In this document: positions 1 to 8,104 of the stretch, one piece after another
How positions within the stretch are numbered: the first letter of the stretch is position 1
Layout: each line of letters starts with the position of its first letter
Source: Acidobacteriota bacterium
GTDB taxonomy: Bacteria; Acidobacteriota; Blastocatellia; UBA7656
NCBI GenBank assembly: GCA_016201275.1
Contig: JACQDB010000048.1
Span: forward strand, 22,941-86,940
Direction: 5' to 3'
Length of the DNA: 64,000 bases
The notes under the pieces: model-generated
What the model was told of the DNA's origin: nothing
What the model saw: only the letters and a program-made list of their open reading frames with translations
Database searches by the model: none
Translations under genes and position numbers: made by a program

Positions 1-660
1 GGTTTTGCCGACTCCGGCTTCGCCGACCAGCATAGGCGAGTTGGCGCGTTCACGATGACAGAGAATTTCAATCATCTGGCGAATCTCTTCGTTGCGCCCG
101 ATGACCGGCGGCAGTTTGTCTTGGCGTGCGAGTTTATTGAGGCTGACTCCGAAATGTTTCAGATAGGGCGGCAACTCGTAACGACGGCGATATTTTTCTT
201 CCTTCTCTTCGTGGCTGCGGACGCGAGTCTGAATTTTCTGCATGACCATCTCCCTGTCCGCGCCCAGCCGTTTCAGAAGTTCGACGGGAAAGCCGTGCGC
301 GTCTTTGAAAATCGCAACAAAAAGATCGGTGGATTCGATGAGGCGACGCCCGCGCTCGTGCGAATGCTTCAGCGCGTTGGAGAGCAGGGTGCGAAACGAT
401 TCGGACATTTTAATGCCGCGTCCGAGATATTCGCGTTGTCCGAGTTTGGTCTCAAGCGCCTGCAACACCACTTGTGGGTCGAGGTTGAGACTCTGCATCA
501 CTTCGTTAAAGAAGGGGCGCTCGATTTCGGCAATCGAGACCAAAACGTGTTCGGCAGCAATCTGATTATGGTCGCGCGTTTTGGCTTCCTCGTAGGCTTT
601 ACGAATTAGGCGCTTCGCACTGTCGGCAATTTTATCGGTAAAGATTTCCAGATCAAGCAT
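1..660 (-). CDS. Clp-family AAA+ ATPase (ClpA/B/C-like), 5' part only
   Basis: The reading frame opens with ATG at 660 after a GAGGAAG Shine-Dalgarno and runs off the left edge, giving 220 residues. The first 150 or so residues resemble the double Clp N-terminal repeat that receives substrates. The stretch NKLARQDKLPPVIGRNEEI is the linker that opens the first AAA+ module in Clp unfoldases, and the last visible residues are the Walker A motif GEAGVGKT. By family, it is a hexameric unfoldase that feeds protein to a ClpP-type protease or disaggregates it. The region that would separate ClpA/ClpC (with a ClpP-binding loop) from ClpB (with a middle coiled coil) lies outside the window, so I give no symbol. 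It is on the strand opposite the possible broken gene at 825-1094. Confidence 0.9.
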   Translation of the reverse strand, partial: MLDLEIFTDKIADSAKRLIRKAYEEAKTRDHNQIAAEHVLVSIAEIERPFFNEVMQSLNLDPQVVLQALETKLGQREYLGRGIKMSESFRTLLSNALKHSHERGRRLIESTDLFVAIFKDAHGFPVELLKRLGADREMVMQKIQTRVRSHEEKEEKYRRRYELPPYLKHFGVSLNKLARQDKLPPVIGRNEEIRQMIEILCHRERANSPMLVGEAGVGKT

Positions 661-824
661 GGTGTTCAACTTCCTCTGCTCTGTAAGAAAGAGCCATTCA
701 ACAGCGCCACCCGTGCAACGCCATCTTGGGTTACCTCATGGAGTATAACAAAGTAAAAATGGCGGCTCAAGAATAAGCATTTTTCCAAACTCTGCGGCTG
801 ATTTCTTCGGTGTAGATGTGTAGA

Positions 825-1094
825 ATGAAGCACAGAACTATTATTCAGGAATCCGTAAGAGAAAGGAAGCCGCAAATGCGACTTGCCCGAAACGCCCGGC
901 TCGTAAAACCGCATCGGTCAACCTGCGCCATACAAAACTGGCGCGGCGCGTACCACATCCAAGACTTAGCAGACGTACAGCAGTGAATCAAAATCCTCGA
1001 TTCACCGGAAACGATAGCCAACGATTTGAGCGCCTCTGTGCGCGATGAATACTTACGACTTTGGCGAGTCACACAAGAGGCGAAAGAAATGTAA
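825..1094 (+). pseudogene. Possible small gene interrupted by an in-frame TGA
   Basis: From ATG at 825 the frame codes for 53 residues, meets TGA at 984-986, and continues in the same frame for 35 more residues to TAA at 1092-1094. The part after the stop (ending RDEYLRLWRVTQEAKEM) reads like ordinary soluble helical protein. The part before it is rich in Arg and His (VRERKPQMRLARNARLVKP). It could be a small gene of about 89 residues broken by a nonsense mutation, a translated 53-residue protein, or chance. I do not recognise the family. An opposite-strand frame over the same bases looks less protein-like. Confidence 0.3.
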
Positions 1095-1125
1095 GAGCAT
1101 TCAATGCAGCGTCCGTTGATCAAGA

Positions 1126-1557
1126 CTATGCCGAATCGTGTGGTGGATGTACATGGATTGCCACCAAAGCACGACGCAGATTTATCAATGACAGACGATT
1201 CATTTGCAGCAAAGCTATCGTGGCTCTACCCGCAGGCGTGAGTCCCTCAATCCGTAATCCATCTTCGCTCCATGAAAAATGTTCTCGCCAAATTGGCTGG
1301 CGTGGGTGAAAGAGAGCAATCGCTTCGTTGGTTTCAGGATCAACCGCTACAGTTTTGATTGATTTGTGTCCGTTGCACCCTTGACAGGCAAGCGCAAGAT
1401 TATCGGCGACGGTCAATCCGCCCAAGGCGCGAGGCCGGATATGTTCAATTGAAAAACGCTCTGTGGCGTAGGCTTCCGGGCTGCGGCAATACGCACAAAC
1501 CCCTTGCGCTCTTTCGGCAATCGTTTGTCGCAGAGACGCCGAAATTGCCTCAGCCAT
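1126..1557 (-). CDS. HNH endonuclease
   Basis: A compact 143-residue protein carrying a complete HNH/McrA-type nuclease motif. CAYC (about residue 21) and ACQGC (about residue 58) supply the two zinc-binding cysteine pairs. IEHIRPRALGG contains the catalytic His with its neighbouring His, and NGHK supplies the final motif. Such proteins cut DNA with a single metal ion and occur in restriction, phage and mobile-element contexts, or alone. Its start overlaps the end of the upstream gene by 8 bases, so the two are probably translated together. It is the last gene of a minus-strand run that begins with the kinase-FGE protein at 4604. There is no fused targeting domain, so its target is unknown. 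Confidence 0.85.
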   Translation of the reverse strand: MAEAISASLRQTIAERAQGVCAYCRSPEAYATERFSIEHIRPRALGGLTVADNLALACQGCNGHKSIKTVAVDPETNEAIALFHPRQPIWREHFSWSEDGLRIEGLTPAGRATIALLQMNRLSLINLRRALVAIHVHPPHDSA

Positions 1558-1963
1558 TTACGCTCACTCCGATGCCGAGTTCTTTCATCAGTTGTGCAGA
1601 AGTAATGCCGCGCCGTTGCGCCAATTTGATAACGGCTTGCAAACGCTCGGCGTCGGCAACTTCGCGTTGTTCGGCAAGAGAGATGTATTCGGCACGTTCG
1701 TCATCGCTTAATACTTCCGCTAATACTTCCGCCTCACTCTTGAGCGTGAGTTCGCGCCGCCGCACTCTCTGGATTTCGGAAAAGCCGTGCTGTATGCGAC
1801 GCAGCAACTCGGCTTCTGTTACCTCGACGGCTTGAGGTACAGCTTCGCGCTCGGCTTGCCCGGAGTTTTCTTCTACAAGCGCTTCGGCAAAGGCCAACAG
1901 TCTGGCGTACTGCTCGGAGGTCAGACGAGAAACTACCTCTTCCAGCTTTTCTGATTGACTCAT
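1550..1963 (-). CDS. Unknown helical protein upstream of the HNH nuclease
   Basis: I do not recognise a family. The start at 1963 (MSQSEKLEEV) is preferred because GAGGT lies 5 bases upstream; an in-frame start at 1987 lacks this. The 137-residue product is acidic, almost wholly helical and has no membrane segment or signal peptide. It has two heptad-rich parts (about residues 1-60 and 70-115) joined by an acidic linker. The C-terminus (RRGITSAQLMKELGI) has the look of a small helix-turn-helix or oligomerisation tail. It overlaps the HNH gene by 8 bases and follows the antitoxin by about 50 bases, so it may act with either one. Confidence 0.7.
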   Translation of the reverse strand: MSQSEKLEEVVSRLTSEQYARLLAFAEALVEENSGQAEREAVPQAVEVTEAELLRRIQHGFSEIQRVRRRELTLKSEAEVLAEVLSDDERAEYISLAEQREVADAERLQAVIKLAQRRGITSAQLMKELGIGVSVNG

Positions 1964-2011
1964 AGCGACCTCAATCATATCGCCCAAGTTGCGGCGTGGG
2001 CAAAAGGATTT

Positions 2012-2245
2012 TCAAGGTTGAGATGTCCAGATTTCATCCGGCAGCGGCTCGGCAAAATCATCACTCGTCCAAGCCATTCCTTCATGCAGTCCGGCTATGC
2101 GCTGAGTTGTCGAAGTCTCTAGCGGCACTAAACGAGCGAGAGGTTTATCGTTTGAGGTTAAAATAATTTCCGCGCCTTCAGAGAGTAGAGACAACACGCC
2201 TGCCAAATCATTTTGGACATCTGCGACATCAATCGTTTTGGTCAT
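2012..2245 (-). CDS. Phd/YefM-type antitoxin without an adjacent toxin
   Basis: This 77-residue protein has the N-terminal Phd/YefM fold: a short beta start (TKTIDVADVQNDLAGVLSLL) followed by the usual segment EIILTSNDKPLARLVPL. The acidic C-terminus (DDFAEPLPDEIW) is the kind that normally wraps the toxin. In type II systems such antitoxins repress their own operon and neutralise a PIN-domain or RelE/Doc toxin encoded immediately downstream. Here the next gene (1963-1550) has no PIN acidic cluster or RelE signature. The toxin is therefore missing, replaced or encoded elsewhere. AAGG precedes the ATG. The gap to the upstream kinase gene is 40 bases and holds a small hairpin. Confidence 0.85.
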   Translation of the reverse strand: MTKTIDVADVQNDLAGVLSLLSEGAEIILTSNDKPLARLVPLETSTTQRIAGLHEGMAWTSDDFAEPLPDEIWTSQP

Positions 2246-2255
2246 AGCCTTATCC

Positions 2256-2277
2256 TCTCACCCTTTGCTCAAAGGTG
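2256..2277 (-). promoter_or_regulatory. Small hairpin just after the kinase-FGE stop codon
   Basis: Read on the minus strand, TCACCTTTG-AG-CAAAGGGTGA folds into an 8-9 bp stem with one bulged base. It lies 9-30 bases after the stop codon of the kinase-FGE gene and just before the antitoxin's ribosome-binding site. There is no following U-run, so an intrinsic terminator is not supported. In diversity-generating retroelements a hairpin often lies just past the variable repeat, which is why it is recorded here. Confidence 0.35.
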
Positions 2278-2285
2278 AAAAACAC

Positions 2286-4604
2286 CTAACACGGCGTCCT
2301 CACGAGGCGAAAGCCGTTGCTATAGAAAAGGTAGTCGGATGGATTGCGGTTGCGGTACGCCGACCTACAGCGCACGGCATTGTGGCACCATCCCCCGCCA
2401 CGCCTCACACGAGTTTCGCCTGAGTCAGGTCCCCTCGGATCCGCATCAGTGCCGTTAGCATAATATCCGCTATCGTACCAATCGCTACACCACTCCCACA
2501 CATTTCCGTGCATATCGTACAAGCCCCAAGCATTTGCTTTCTTCCCTCCAACTGGGTGTGTTTTATTTTCTGAGTTTTTATTATACCAACCCATTTCATC
2601 CAGATTTCCCGCGTAATCGCTTCTGCTCCCTGCACGACACGCATACTCCCATTCTGCTTCCGTTGGCAAACGATAGTTATAGCCTTCATTCTTCGCATTC
2701 AACTTTTTGATAAACTTCTGCGCGTCGTTCCAAGACACTTTCTCTACGGGGAGCGTTGCGCCTTTGAAATGACTCGGATTGCTCCCCATCTCTAATTTCC
2801 ACTGTGCTTGCGTCACCTGATATTTGCTTATTTCAAACGGGCGACTAATTATCACCTTATGCACTGGTCTTTCATCATCATTGCCATTTTCCGATCCCAT
2901 CATAAACTCGCCTGCTGGAATCCAAACAAATCCATCATGGTCTCGTCTTTGCTGCATCGTCATGTTTTTTTGCAACTTCTTTTCAAGGGGCTTTGCATTA
3001 ATAATGTGATCAGGTTGTTCTTTTGGTTGTGGAGTCGCTTGCAAAATAGGAATCTTGGCTCTTGTCAATTTTTTTATAGACGTAAGGGCAAGTTCAGGCT
3101 CTGCTTTCTTAACAGTTTTGATCAGCCTAGGAATGGGTATCGGCATCACCTTCTTGGGATAATATTTGGCGCGAATACGCTCTGCTACAATTAAAGGAAC
3201 AGCATTTGATGGAACGCTCACATCAATTCCTTCGCGGCGCACATCCTCAATCACTTTCTTACTATCTAGTTTTAATTCTTTGGCTAAATCGTAAACTCTT
3301 ATTATTTCATGCTTATTCAAACGGGCATTGGCTTGAGGCTCCAGTTGAACAACCGGCCTTTTAACTTTGGCTTGTTCTCTTGCCTTGCGTTCTTGTTCCT
3401 GTAGTTGTCTTAGCTTATCGGCTGCTTCTTTTTCTTTACGTCTTTGAGACTCTAATCTTCTTTGTTTTTCAGCTTCTTCTTTATTCGCAAGTTCTTTTTG
3501 TAGTTTTTGTTTTTCGGAATCTTCTTTTGCCTTATGCTCTAGCTCTAGTCTTTTATATCTTTCAGCCTCTGCTTTTGCGTTTCGTAACTTTTCTTCCAAG
3601 TGTTTTCGTTTTTTGGCTTCTTCCTTTACTTTGGCTTCTTGTCCTGCAAGCAAATGTTTGAGCCTTTCGGCTTCTTCTTTCCGTACCTGTTCTTCTAGTT
3701 GTTTTCGTTTTCCTGTTTCTAAGCTTTCTTTCCGTTCCAGTTCTTCCTGTCGTCGCCTTCTTTCAGCGTCATTAACAATTATGGTTAAGTCGTTATCCAT
3801 TTGGAGAAAACGCTGATAGGCTTTTTGCAATTCGCTCCGCATAACTTTTGCGGTCGAGTGTCTTTCATTTGTTTTTTTCTTTAGCCCGATAATTATAAAA
3901 TGCTTTAATGGCGTGGGAACATCTTCATTAAGCGCTTCGGGTTCACTCAAGCCGATTGCTTTAATCAACTCAAACATTGCACCATTAAAAGGTAATCTTC
4001 CGCACAAAAGCTTATAGAAAATGACCGAGGCAGACCATAAATCTGTCTGCTCGTTGCGCTCTCCTTCTAAGGCTTCGGGTGACATATAAGCGGGCGAACC
4101 TTTAATCATATTACTGTCGGTTCCCGATGGCAGAAACTTGGCAATGCCGAAATCGGTGATGCGCGGAATCTCGCCTTGCAACAAAATATTGGTGGGCTTT
4201 AAATCTCGATGAATGATTTGCCGTTTGTGCAGATGTTCAAGTCCCGCGAGGATGCCGCGCATCATTTCAACAGTCGCGTAAATCGAAGGAGCCTTGCCGC
4301 CGTGAGTGTTCAACCAATCTTCAAGCGAACCGTCAGGCGAGTATTCGCTGGCAATGAAAATCTGTCCGTTGTGAATGTCTGCGTCAACGATAGGCAAAAC
4401 ATTCGGATGGCCTTTGGCCTGCTCCCATACTTTCGCTTCTTTTTCTACGTCTTCAAATTTGACTCGTGCCTTCGGCAATTTGAGCGCAACCCTGGTGGTC
4501 AAGACGCGAGTGCGCTTTTCGGCTAACCAGACTTCGCCGAATTGTCCTTCGCCAAGAAACTCAATCAGAGTGTAGTCGCCAATCTTCTCGTTCGGCTGGA
4601 ACAT
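2286..4604 (-). CDS. Ser/Thr kinase - coiled coil - IF2_N - FGE/C-lectin fusion protein
   Basis: A 772-residue fusion of four parts. Residues 7-265 are a complete Hanks-type kinase: GEGQFGEV P-loop, VALK lysine, HRDLKPTN catalytic loop at 132-139, DFG at 151. Residues 275-415 are a charged Lys/Glu coiled coil. Residues 430-485 (IRVYDLAKELKLDSKKVIED) match the small domain at the N-terminus of translation factor IF-2. Residues 557-772 are a formylglycine-generating-enzyme/sulfatase-modifying (C-lectin fold) domain with WIPAGEFMMGS, RLPTEAEWEYACR, GLYDMHGNVWEW and GFRLV. No membrane segment or signal peptide is visible, so a cytoplasmic sensor is likely. Such FGE domains usually bind ligands rather than modify sulfatases. 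The last 36 residues look like a retroelement-diversified region. It is the first gene of the run that continues with the antitoxin. Confidence 0.92.
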   Translation of the reverse strand: MFQPNEKIGDYTLIEFLGEGQFGEVWLAEKRTRVLTTRVALKLPKARVKFEDVEKEAKVWEQAKGHPNVLPIVDADIHNGQIFIASEYSPDGSLEDWLNTHGGKAPSIYATVEMMRGILAGLEHLHKRQIIHRDLKPTNILLQGEIPRITDFGIAKFLPSGTDSNMIKGSPAYMSPEALEGERNEQTDLWSASVIFYKLLCGRLPFNGAMFELIKAIGLSEPEALNEDVPTPLKHFIIIGLKKKTNERHSTAKVMRSELQKAYQRFLQMDNDLTIIVNDAERRRRQEELERKESLETGKRKQLEEQVRKEEAERLKHLLAGQEAKVKEEAKKRKHLEEKLRNAKAEAERYKRLELEHKAKEDSEKQKLQKELANKEEAEKQRRLESQRRKEKEAADKLRQLQEQERKAREQAKVKRPVVQLEPQANARLNKHEIIRVYDLAKELKLDSKKVIEDVRREGIDVSVPSNAVPLIVAERIRAKYYPKKVMPIPIPRLIKTVKKAEPELALTSIKKLTRAKIPILQATPQPKEQPDHIINAKPLEKKLQKNMTMQQRRDHDGFVWIPAGEFMMGSENGNDDERPVHKVIISRPFEISKYQVTQAQWKLEMGSNPSHFKGATLPVEKVSWNDAQKFIKKLNAKNEGYNYRLPTEAEWEYACRAGSRSDYAGNLDEMGWYNKNSENKTHPVGGKKANAWGLYDMHGNVWEWCSDWYDSGYYANGTDADPRGPDSGETRVRRGGGWCHNAVRCRSAYRNRNPSDYLFYSNGFRLVRTPC
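2301..2408 (-). other. Candidate DGR variable region in the FGE domain
   Basis: Codons 733-768 encode a conserved scaffold (RGGGW, R.RSAYRNRNP, NGFRLV) whose intervening positions, where family members typically carry Asn, are here Cys, His, Asn, Ser, Asp, Tyr, Leu, Phe, Tyr, Ser and Asn. The codons at these positions (TGC, CAC, AAT, TCC, GAC, TAC, CTT, TTC, TAT, AGC, AAC) all end in C or T. This is what adenine-specific mutagenesis of AAC/AAT template codons would leave. One variable-looking position, GTG, does not fit. No template repeat or reverse transcriptase is in the window. Confidence 0.5.
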
Positions 4605-4762
4605 AGAACTTCAACCTCTAATGTTTGCAGAGTGAATGCTGATGGCGGAAAGAATACCGCAGCCCAAAAGCGGCGGCAAGAAGTTTGCTGGTTTGACGCC
4701 GTTTGCCTGCATAGCTTATAGTCGAACGCTCAATTCCAATATGTCCTTTTGAGTTTTCCCGG

Positions 4763-7159
4763 ATGAATAAATTCGCTGAGTTCGTGGTGCTGCGCGCCAA
4801 ATTCATCATCGCTGTGACCCTCGCTTTGACCCTGGGCTTTGCCGCTGCTCTGGTTATCAACGGCGTGAAGTTCAATGGCTCGCCTGAAACTCTCGCTCGC
4901 AACGACGAAGCGCTGGCCTTCTTTCATCAAACACAAGCCACCTTTGGCGATGACCGCGTGATTATTGTCGCCTTCACCACCAACGATATTTTTACCAGCG
5001 AAGCCCAAGACCGACTCTATGCGCTCACCTCGCGTCTGGCGGCAATGCAGGGCGTTTCAGAAGCGCTCAGTCTTGCCAATCTCAAGGATATAAGCCGCGA
5101 AGAAGGCGGCATCGTCATTGATAAACTGCTGCCTACCAACGCCACTACCGCACAGCTTCAACAACGCAAAAATGCTATCCTGCAAGACCCGCTGTATGCG
5201 CGGCACTACATCGCCGCAGACGCTCGCACGGCGGCCATCAATGTCTTTCTCAAACCGCTGCCCACCAAAGAGAGTCACGCTGTGGCGCTGGAAATCGAGC
5301 GCGTCGTCAAAGCCGAATCACGCGGCGACCTATGGCTCGCCGGTGTGCCATTGATGGATGTCAAAGGCGTCAACAGCATGGTGCGCGATGTACTGGTGCT
5401 GTCGCCGCTTGCCGCCATCCTCTGTTTTCTGGTCTTTTTCGGGGCGTTTCGCAATTTCTGGGGAGCCGTGCTGCCGACCATCGCCTTGTTGATGGGCTTG
5501 ATTTGGACGATAGGCTTTATGGGAATGCTCGGCAAACCCATCACCATAGCAACGCTCTCTTTGCCTACGGTGTTGATGGCGGTAGGCAGTTCCTACATCT
5601 TCCACGTTTTGAATCAGTATAAAATTTCCATGTCGTCGCTTGCCGCGAGTGCCGACCGGCAAACGCAAAATGCCAGTTGGTTGGACGGTTTGCGATTCAT
5701 CCTTCCGGCAGTCTTCGTATCGGGCGCGACCACCATTGCCGGGTTCGCCTCGTTGACTTCAAGCCCTGTGCCTGCGGCCAAAGACATGGGCTTGTTTGAA
5801 GCCACCGGCGTGGCTTTTATGCTGCTCTTAACGCTTGCCTTCATCCCTGCGGTGTTGACCTTGTTGCCGCAACATTCGCTGGGTCGTCACGATGGCGAAG
5901 AAAAAGATTACGCCTTGTGGATGAACCCATTGTTGAAGCACATCACGGCGCTGATTCTATTTCGCCGCCGAAGCGTGCTGTTCATCTCTTTGGCCGCAAC
6001 TTTATTCCTCGGCGTGGGCGTTTACTGGATGAGAGTCAACACCGACTATTTGAAAATCTTTCCGCGTGACAGCGAAATCTCGCAAACCGCAGCGAAGTTA
6101 CACGAACAACTCGCCGGGGCATCCGTCCTGCAAATTGTCGTAAGCGGCAACCCGGACGCGGCAACCTCTACGACGTTCATGCAGAACCTTGCGGCGCTTG
6201 AACAATTCGCGCTTGAACAGCCAGGCGTGGATGCGGCGATTTCCGTAGCCGACATCGTTAAAAAATTCAATCAGGCTTTGCCGGGTAAACCAGACGAACA
6301 GGTTGCCGCAATCCCGCACAACGCTGCGCGCTTGCAATCCATTTTTAATAATTATCTATCGCAGGACGAAGCCTTGAACAAGCTGGTCAATCGTGATCGT
6401 TCAACGGCGGTCATCGTGCTGCGAACCAATCTATTCGGCTCCAACGAAATTCACGCCTTCGCCGATAAAATCAAGCAATGGCAAAGCGACCACCTGCCGC
6501 AAACTGTCGCGGCGCGTTTGACTGGCTCGTTCATACTGCTCAACGATGCGTCGGACGCGGTTGCTTCGTCGCAGGCATCAAGTCTGGTCATCGCGCTCAT
6601 CACCATTTACCTGATGATGGTTTTGATGTTTCGCTCGTTTGCTACAGGTTTTCTGGCCTTGCTGCCCAACCTGCTGCCGATCTTCGGCTACTTCGGTTTT
6701 TTAGGTTGGACAGCGACAACGCTAGACATCACTACAAGTTTGATCGCCAGTTCCGTGCTTGGCCTTGCAGTAGATAACGCCGTGCATATGATTCGCCGTT
6801 ATCGCCAAGCGGTCGCCGAATGCCAAGCGCATCCGCATAGCGAATCCAGCAGCGCTGAAGGTTGGGCGATGTGGTTGACCATGCACAGAACTGGCAAGCC
6901 GATGACGCTGGCGAACCTGATGTTGATTGCTGCGTTTTTGATTTTCACGTTGTCGAGTTTCGTGCCGGTTCGCACTTCGGGTTTGCTGTGGGCGATCACT
7001 ATACTGGCGTGTCTGGTCGCTGATTTAATATTTCTTCCTGCCTTGATGAAAACCAAACTCTTTCACAAGGCGGCGCTGGGCAACGCCAGTAAACTGGAAA
7101 AGCAACTACCGGATGAGAGAAAATCTACACAAGGGGTCAAGGTTGAAAGCTATGAATAA
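4763..7159 (+). CDS. RND-superfamily MMPL-type exporter
   Basis: A 798-residue inner-membrane protein. It has an N-terminal membrane helix (about 10-33), a periplasmic loop with the pattern GDDRVIIVAF, five helices around 205-370, then a second half that repeats this plan (helix about 400, periplasmic domain 420-615, helices 620-770). This duplicated layout is the MMPL/hopanoid-transporter-like branch of the RND family, which moves lipids or other hydrophobic substrates using the proton gradient. TTSLIASSVLGLAVDNAVH is the conserved fourth-helix signature carrying the proton-relay Asp. It overlaps the following LolA-like lipoprotein gene by 8 bases (ATGAATAA). This pairing is common and points to transfer of lipid or lipoprotein across the periplasm. 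The substrate is not deducible. Confidence 0.9.
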   Translation: MNKFAEFVVLRAKFIIAVTLALTLGFAAALVINGVKFNGSPETLARNDEALAFFHQTQATFGDDRVIIVAFTTNDIFTSEAQDRLYALTSRLAAMQGVSEALSLANLKDISREEGGIVIDKLLPTNATTAQLQQRKNAILQDPLYARHYIAADARTAAINVFLKPLPTKESHAVALEIERVVKAESRGDLWLAGVPLMDVKGVNSMVRDVLVLSPLAAILCFLVFFGAFRNFWGAVLPTIALLMGLIWTIGFMGMLGKPITIATLSLPTVLMAVGSSYIFHVLNQYKISMSSLAASADRQTQNASWLDGLRFILPAVFVSGATTIAGFASLTSSPVPAAKDMGLFEATGVAFMLLLTLAFIPAVLTLLPQHSLGRHDGEEKDYALWMNPLLKHITALILFRRRSVLFISLAATLFLGVGVYWMRVNTDYLKIFPRDSEISQTAAKLHEQLAGASVLQIVVSGNPDAATSTTFMQNLAALEQFALEQPGVDAAISVADIVKKFNQALPGKPDEQVAAIPHNAARLQSIFNNYLSQDEALNKLVNRDRSTAVIVLRTNLFGSNEIHAFADKIKQWQSDHLPQTVAARLTGSFILLNDASDAVASSQASSLVIALITIYLMMVLMFRSFATGFLALLPNLLPIFGYFGFLGWTATTLDITTSLIASSVLGLAVDNAVHMIRRYRQAVAECQAHPHSESSSAEGWAMWLTMHRTGKPMTLANLMLIAAFLIFTLSSFVPVRTSGLLWAITILACLVADLIFLPALMKTKLFHKAALGNASKLEKQLPDERKSTQGVKVESYE

Positions 7160-8015
7160 ACTCTTTCGTCTCACGTTGACGGCAAGCACAAGCCGCGCTT
7201 TGGCGGCACTCGGTTTGTGCGCCTTGGTTGTTTTGTTGACGGCTTGCGGAGATCGCAGCAATGGAAAATCGGACGCTTCGACAACGCCTGCGCCCATCGC
7301 CAATGCCAGCGAAGGGCAACGCATCATCGGCCAATATCTGGCGCTTGATAACAGCCGCGACCTGTCTATGAAATTGCAGGTGAAGATGCAAGACAGCGAC
7401 GGGCAGAGCCGCGAGGTCCTGTTGAATATCGCCAAAAAACGCGAAGCCGACGGGCGGCGCTTGTTCTTCAGCGAATTTTTATCGCCAGCCGAAGAACGCG
7501 ACCGCAATGCGTTGATTACCATTTCGCCGCAGGGCGACATAGAAGGCACGCGCTACATTCAAAGTAACGATAGTTTCGCTACGGTCAAGGGCGCGACCAA
7601 TGAAGATTCGTTCTTCGGTTTGACCATTCAAGAGATGGTTGACGGGCAACCGGAAAAATACGATTTCAAACTGGCGAGCGAAGAAAACATCGGCGCAACG
7701 CCCGCTTACAAACTGGAAGGAACCTTGAAAAAAGGCGCGGATTCACGCTTTCCCCGCGTCGTGATGTGGCTCGCCAAAGATAACTATACGGCTCTGGTAG
7801 CGGAATTTTATGACAACAAAAATGAATTGAATCGGCGCGTCAACATCACCAAAAGCGAGCAAATCAATGGGCATTGGTTACGCACTCAATACACTATTGA
7901 AAACCCTCTGCGAAAAAAGCGACTTGAGTTTGAAGTCAAAGAAGCGAAGTTCGATCAGAATTTGAGCGCGGCACTTTTTTCCCGCGAGCATTTGAAAAAA
8001 GTGACCTTCAAATGA
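7152..8015 (+). CDS. LolA-like outer-membrane lipoprotein-sorting family protein
   Basis: The start at 7152 is chosen because it overlaps the RND stop codon and gives a clean lipoprotein signal ending LLTAC (Cys about residue 33). The mature part (about 255 residues) is beta-rich. It contains NIAKKREADGRRLFFSEFLSP and PRVVMWLAKDNYTALVAEFYD, matching the LolA-like fold found beside MMPL-type RND pumps. These proteins act as a periplasmic carrier or adaptor that takes a hydrophobic cargo from the pump. Translational coupling to the RND gene supports a shared function. An earlier in-frame ATG at 7113 would add 13 residues with no signal benefit. Confidence 0.85.
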   Translation: MNKLFRLTLTASTSRALAALGLCALVVLLTACGDRSNGKSDASTTPAPIANASEGQRIIGQYLALDNSRDLSMKLQVKMQDSDGQSREVLLNIAKKREADGRRLFFSEFLSPAEERDRNALITISPQGDIEGTRYIQSNDSFATVKGATNEDSFFGLTIQEMVDGQPEKYDFKLASEENIGATPAYKLEGTLKKGADSRFPRVVMWLAKDNYTALVAEFYDNKNELNRRVNITKSEQINGHWLRTQYTIENPLRKKRLEFEVKEAKFDQNLSAALFSREHLKKVTFK

Positions 8016-8104
8016 TTTGAAAAGCGCCGGTGCAGATGCTTCAATTGAGGCGCGAGATTTCAACTCGCCTATTTTTATTTCATAGACAAGAGGAATATAC
8101 CTGC

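Noticed and set aside
2012..4604. A complete diversity-generating retroelement
   Set aside because: No reverse transcriptase, Avd-like gene or template copy can be found by eye anywhere in the window; only the candidate target is supported.
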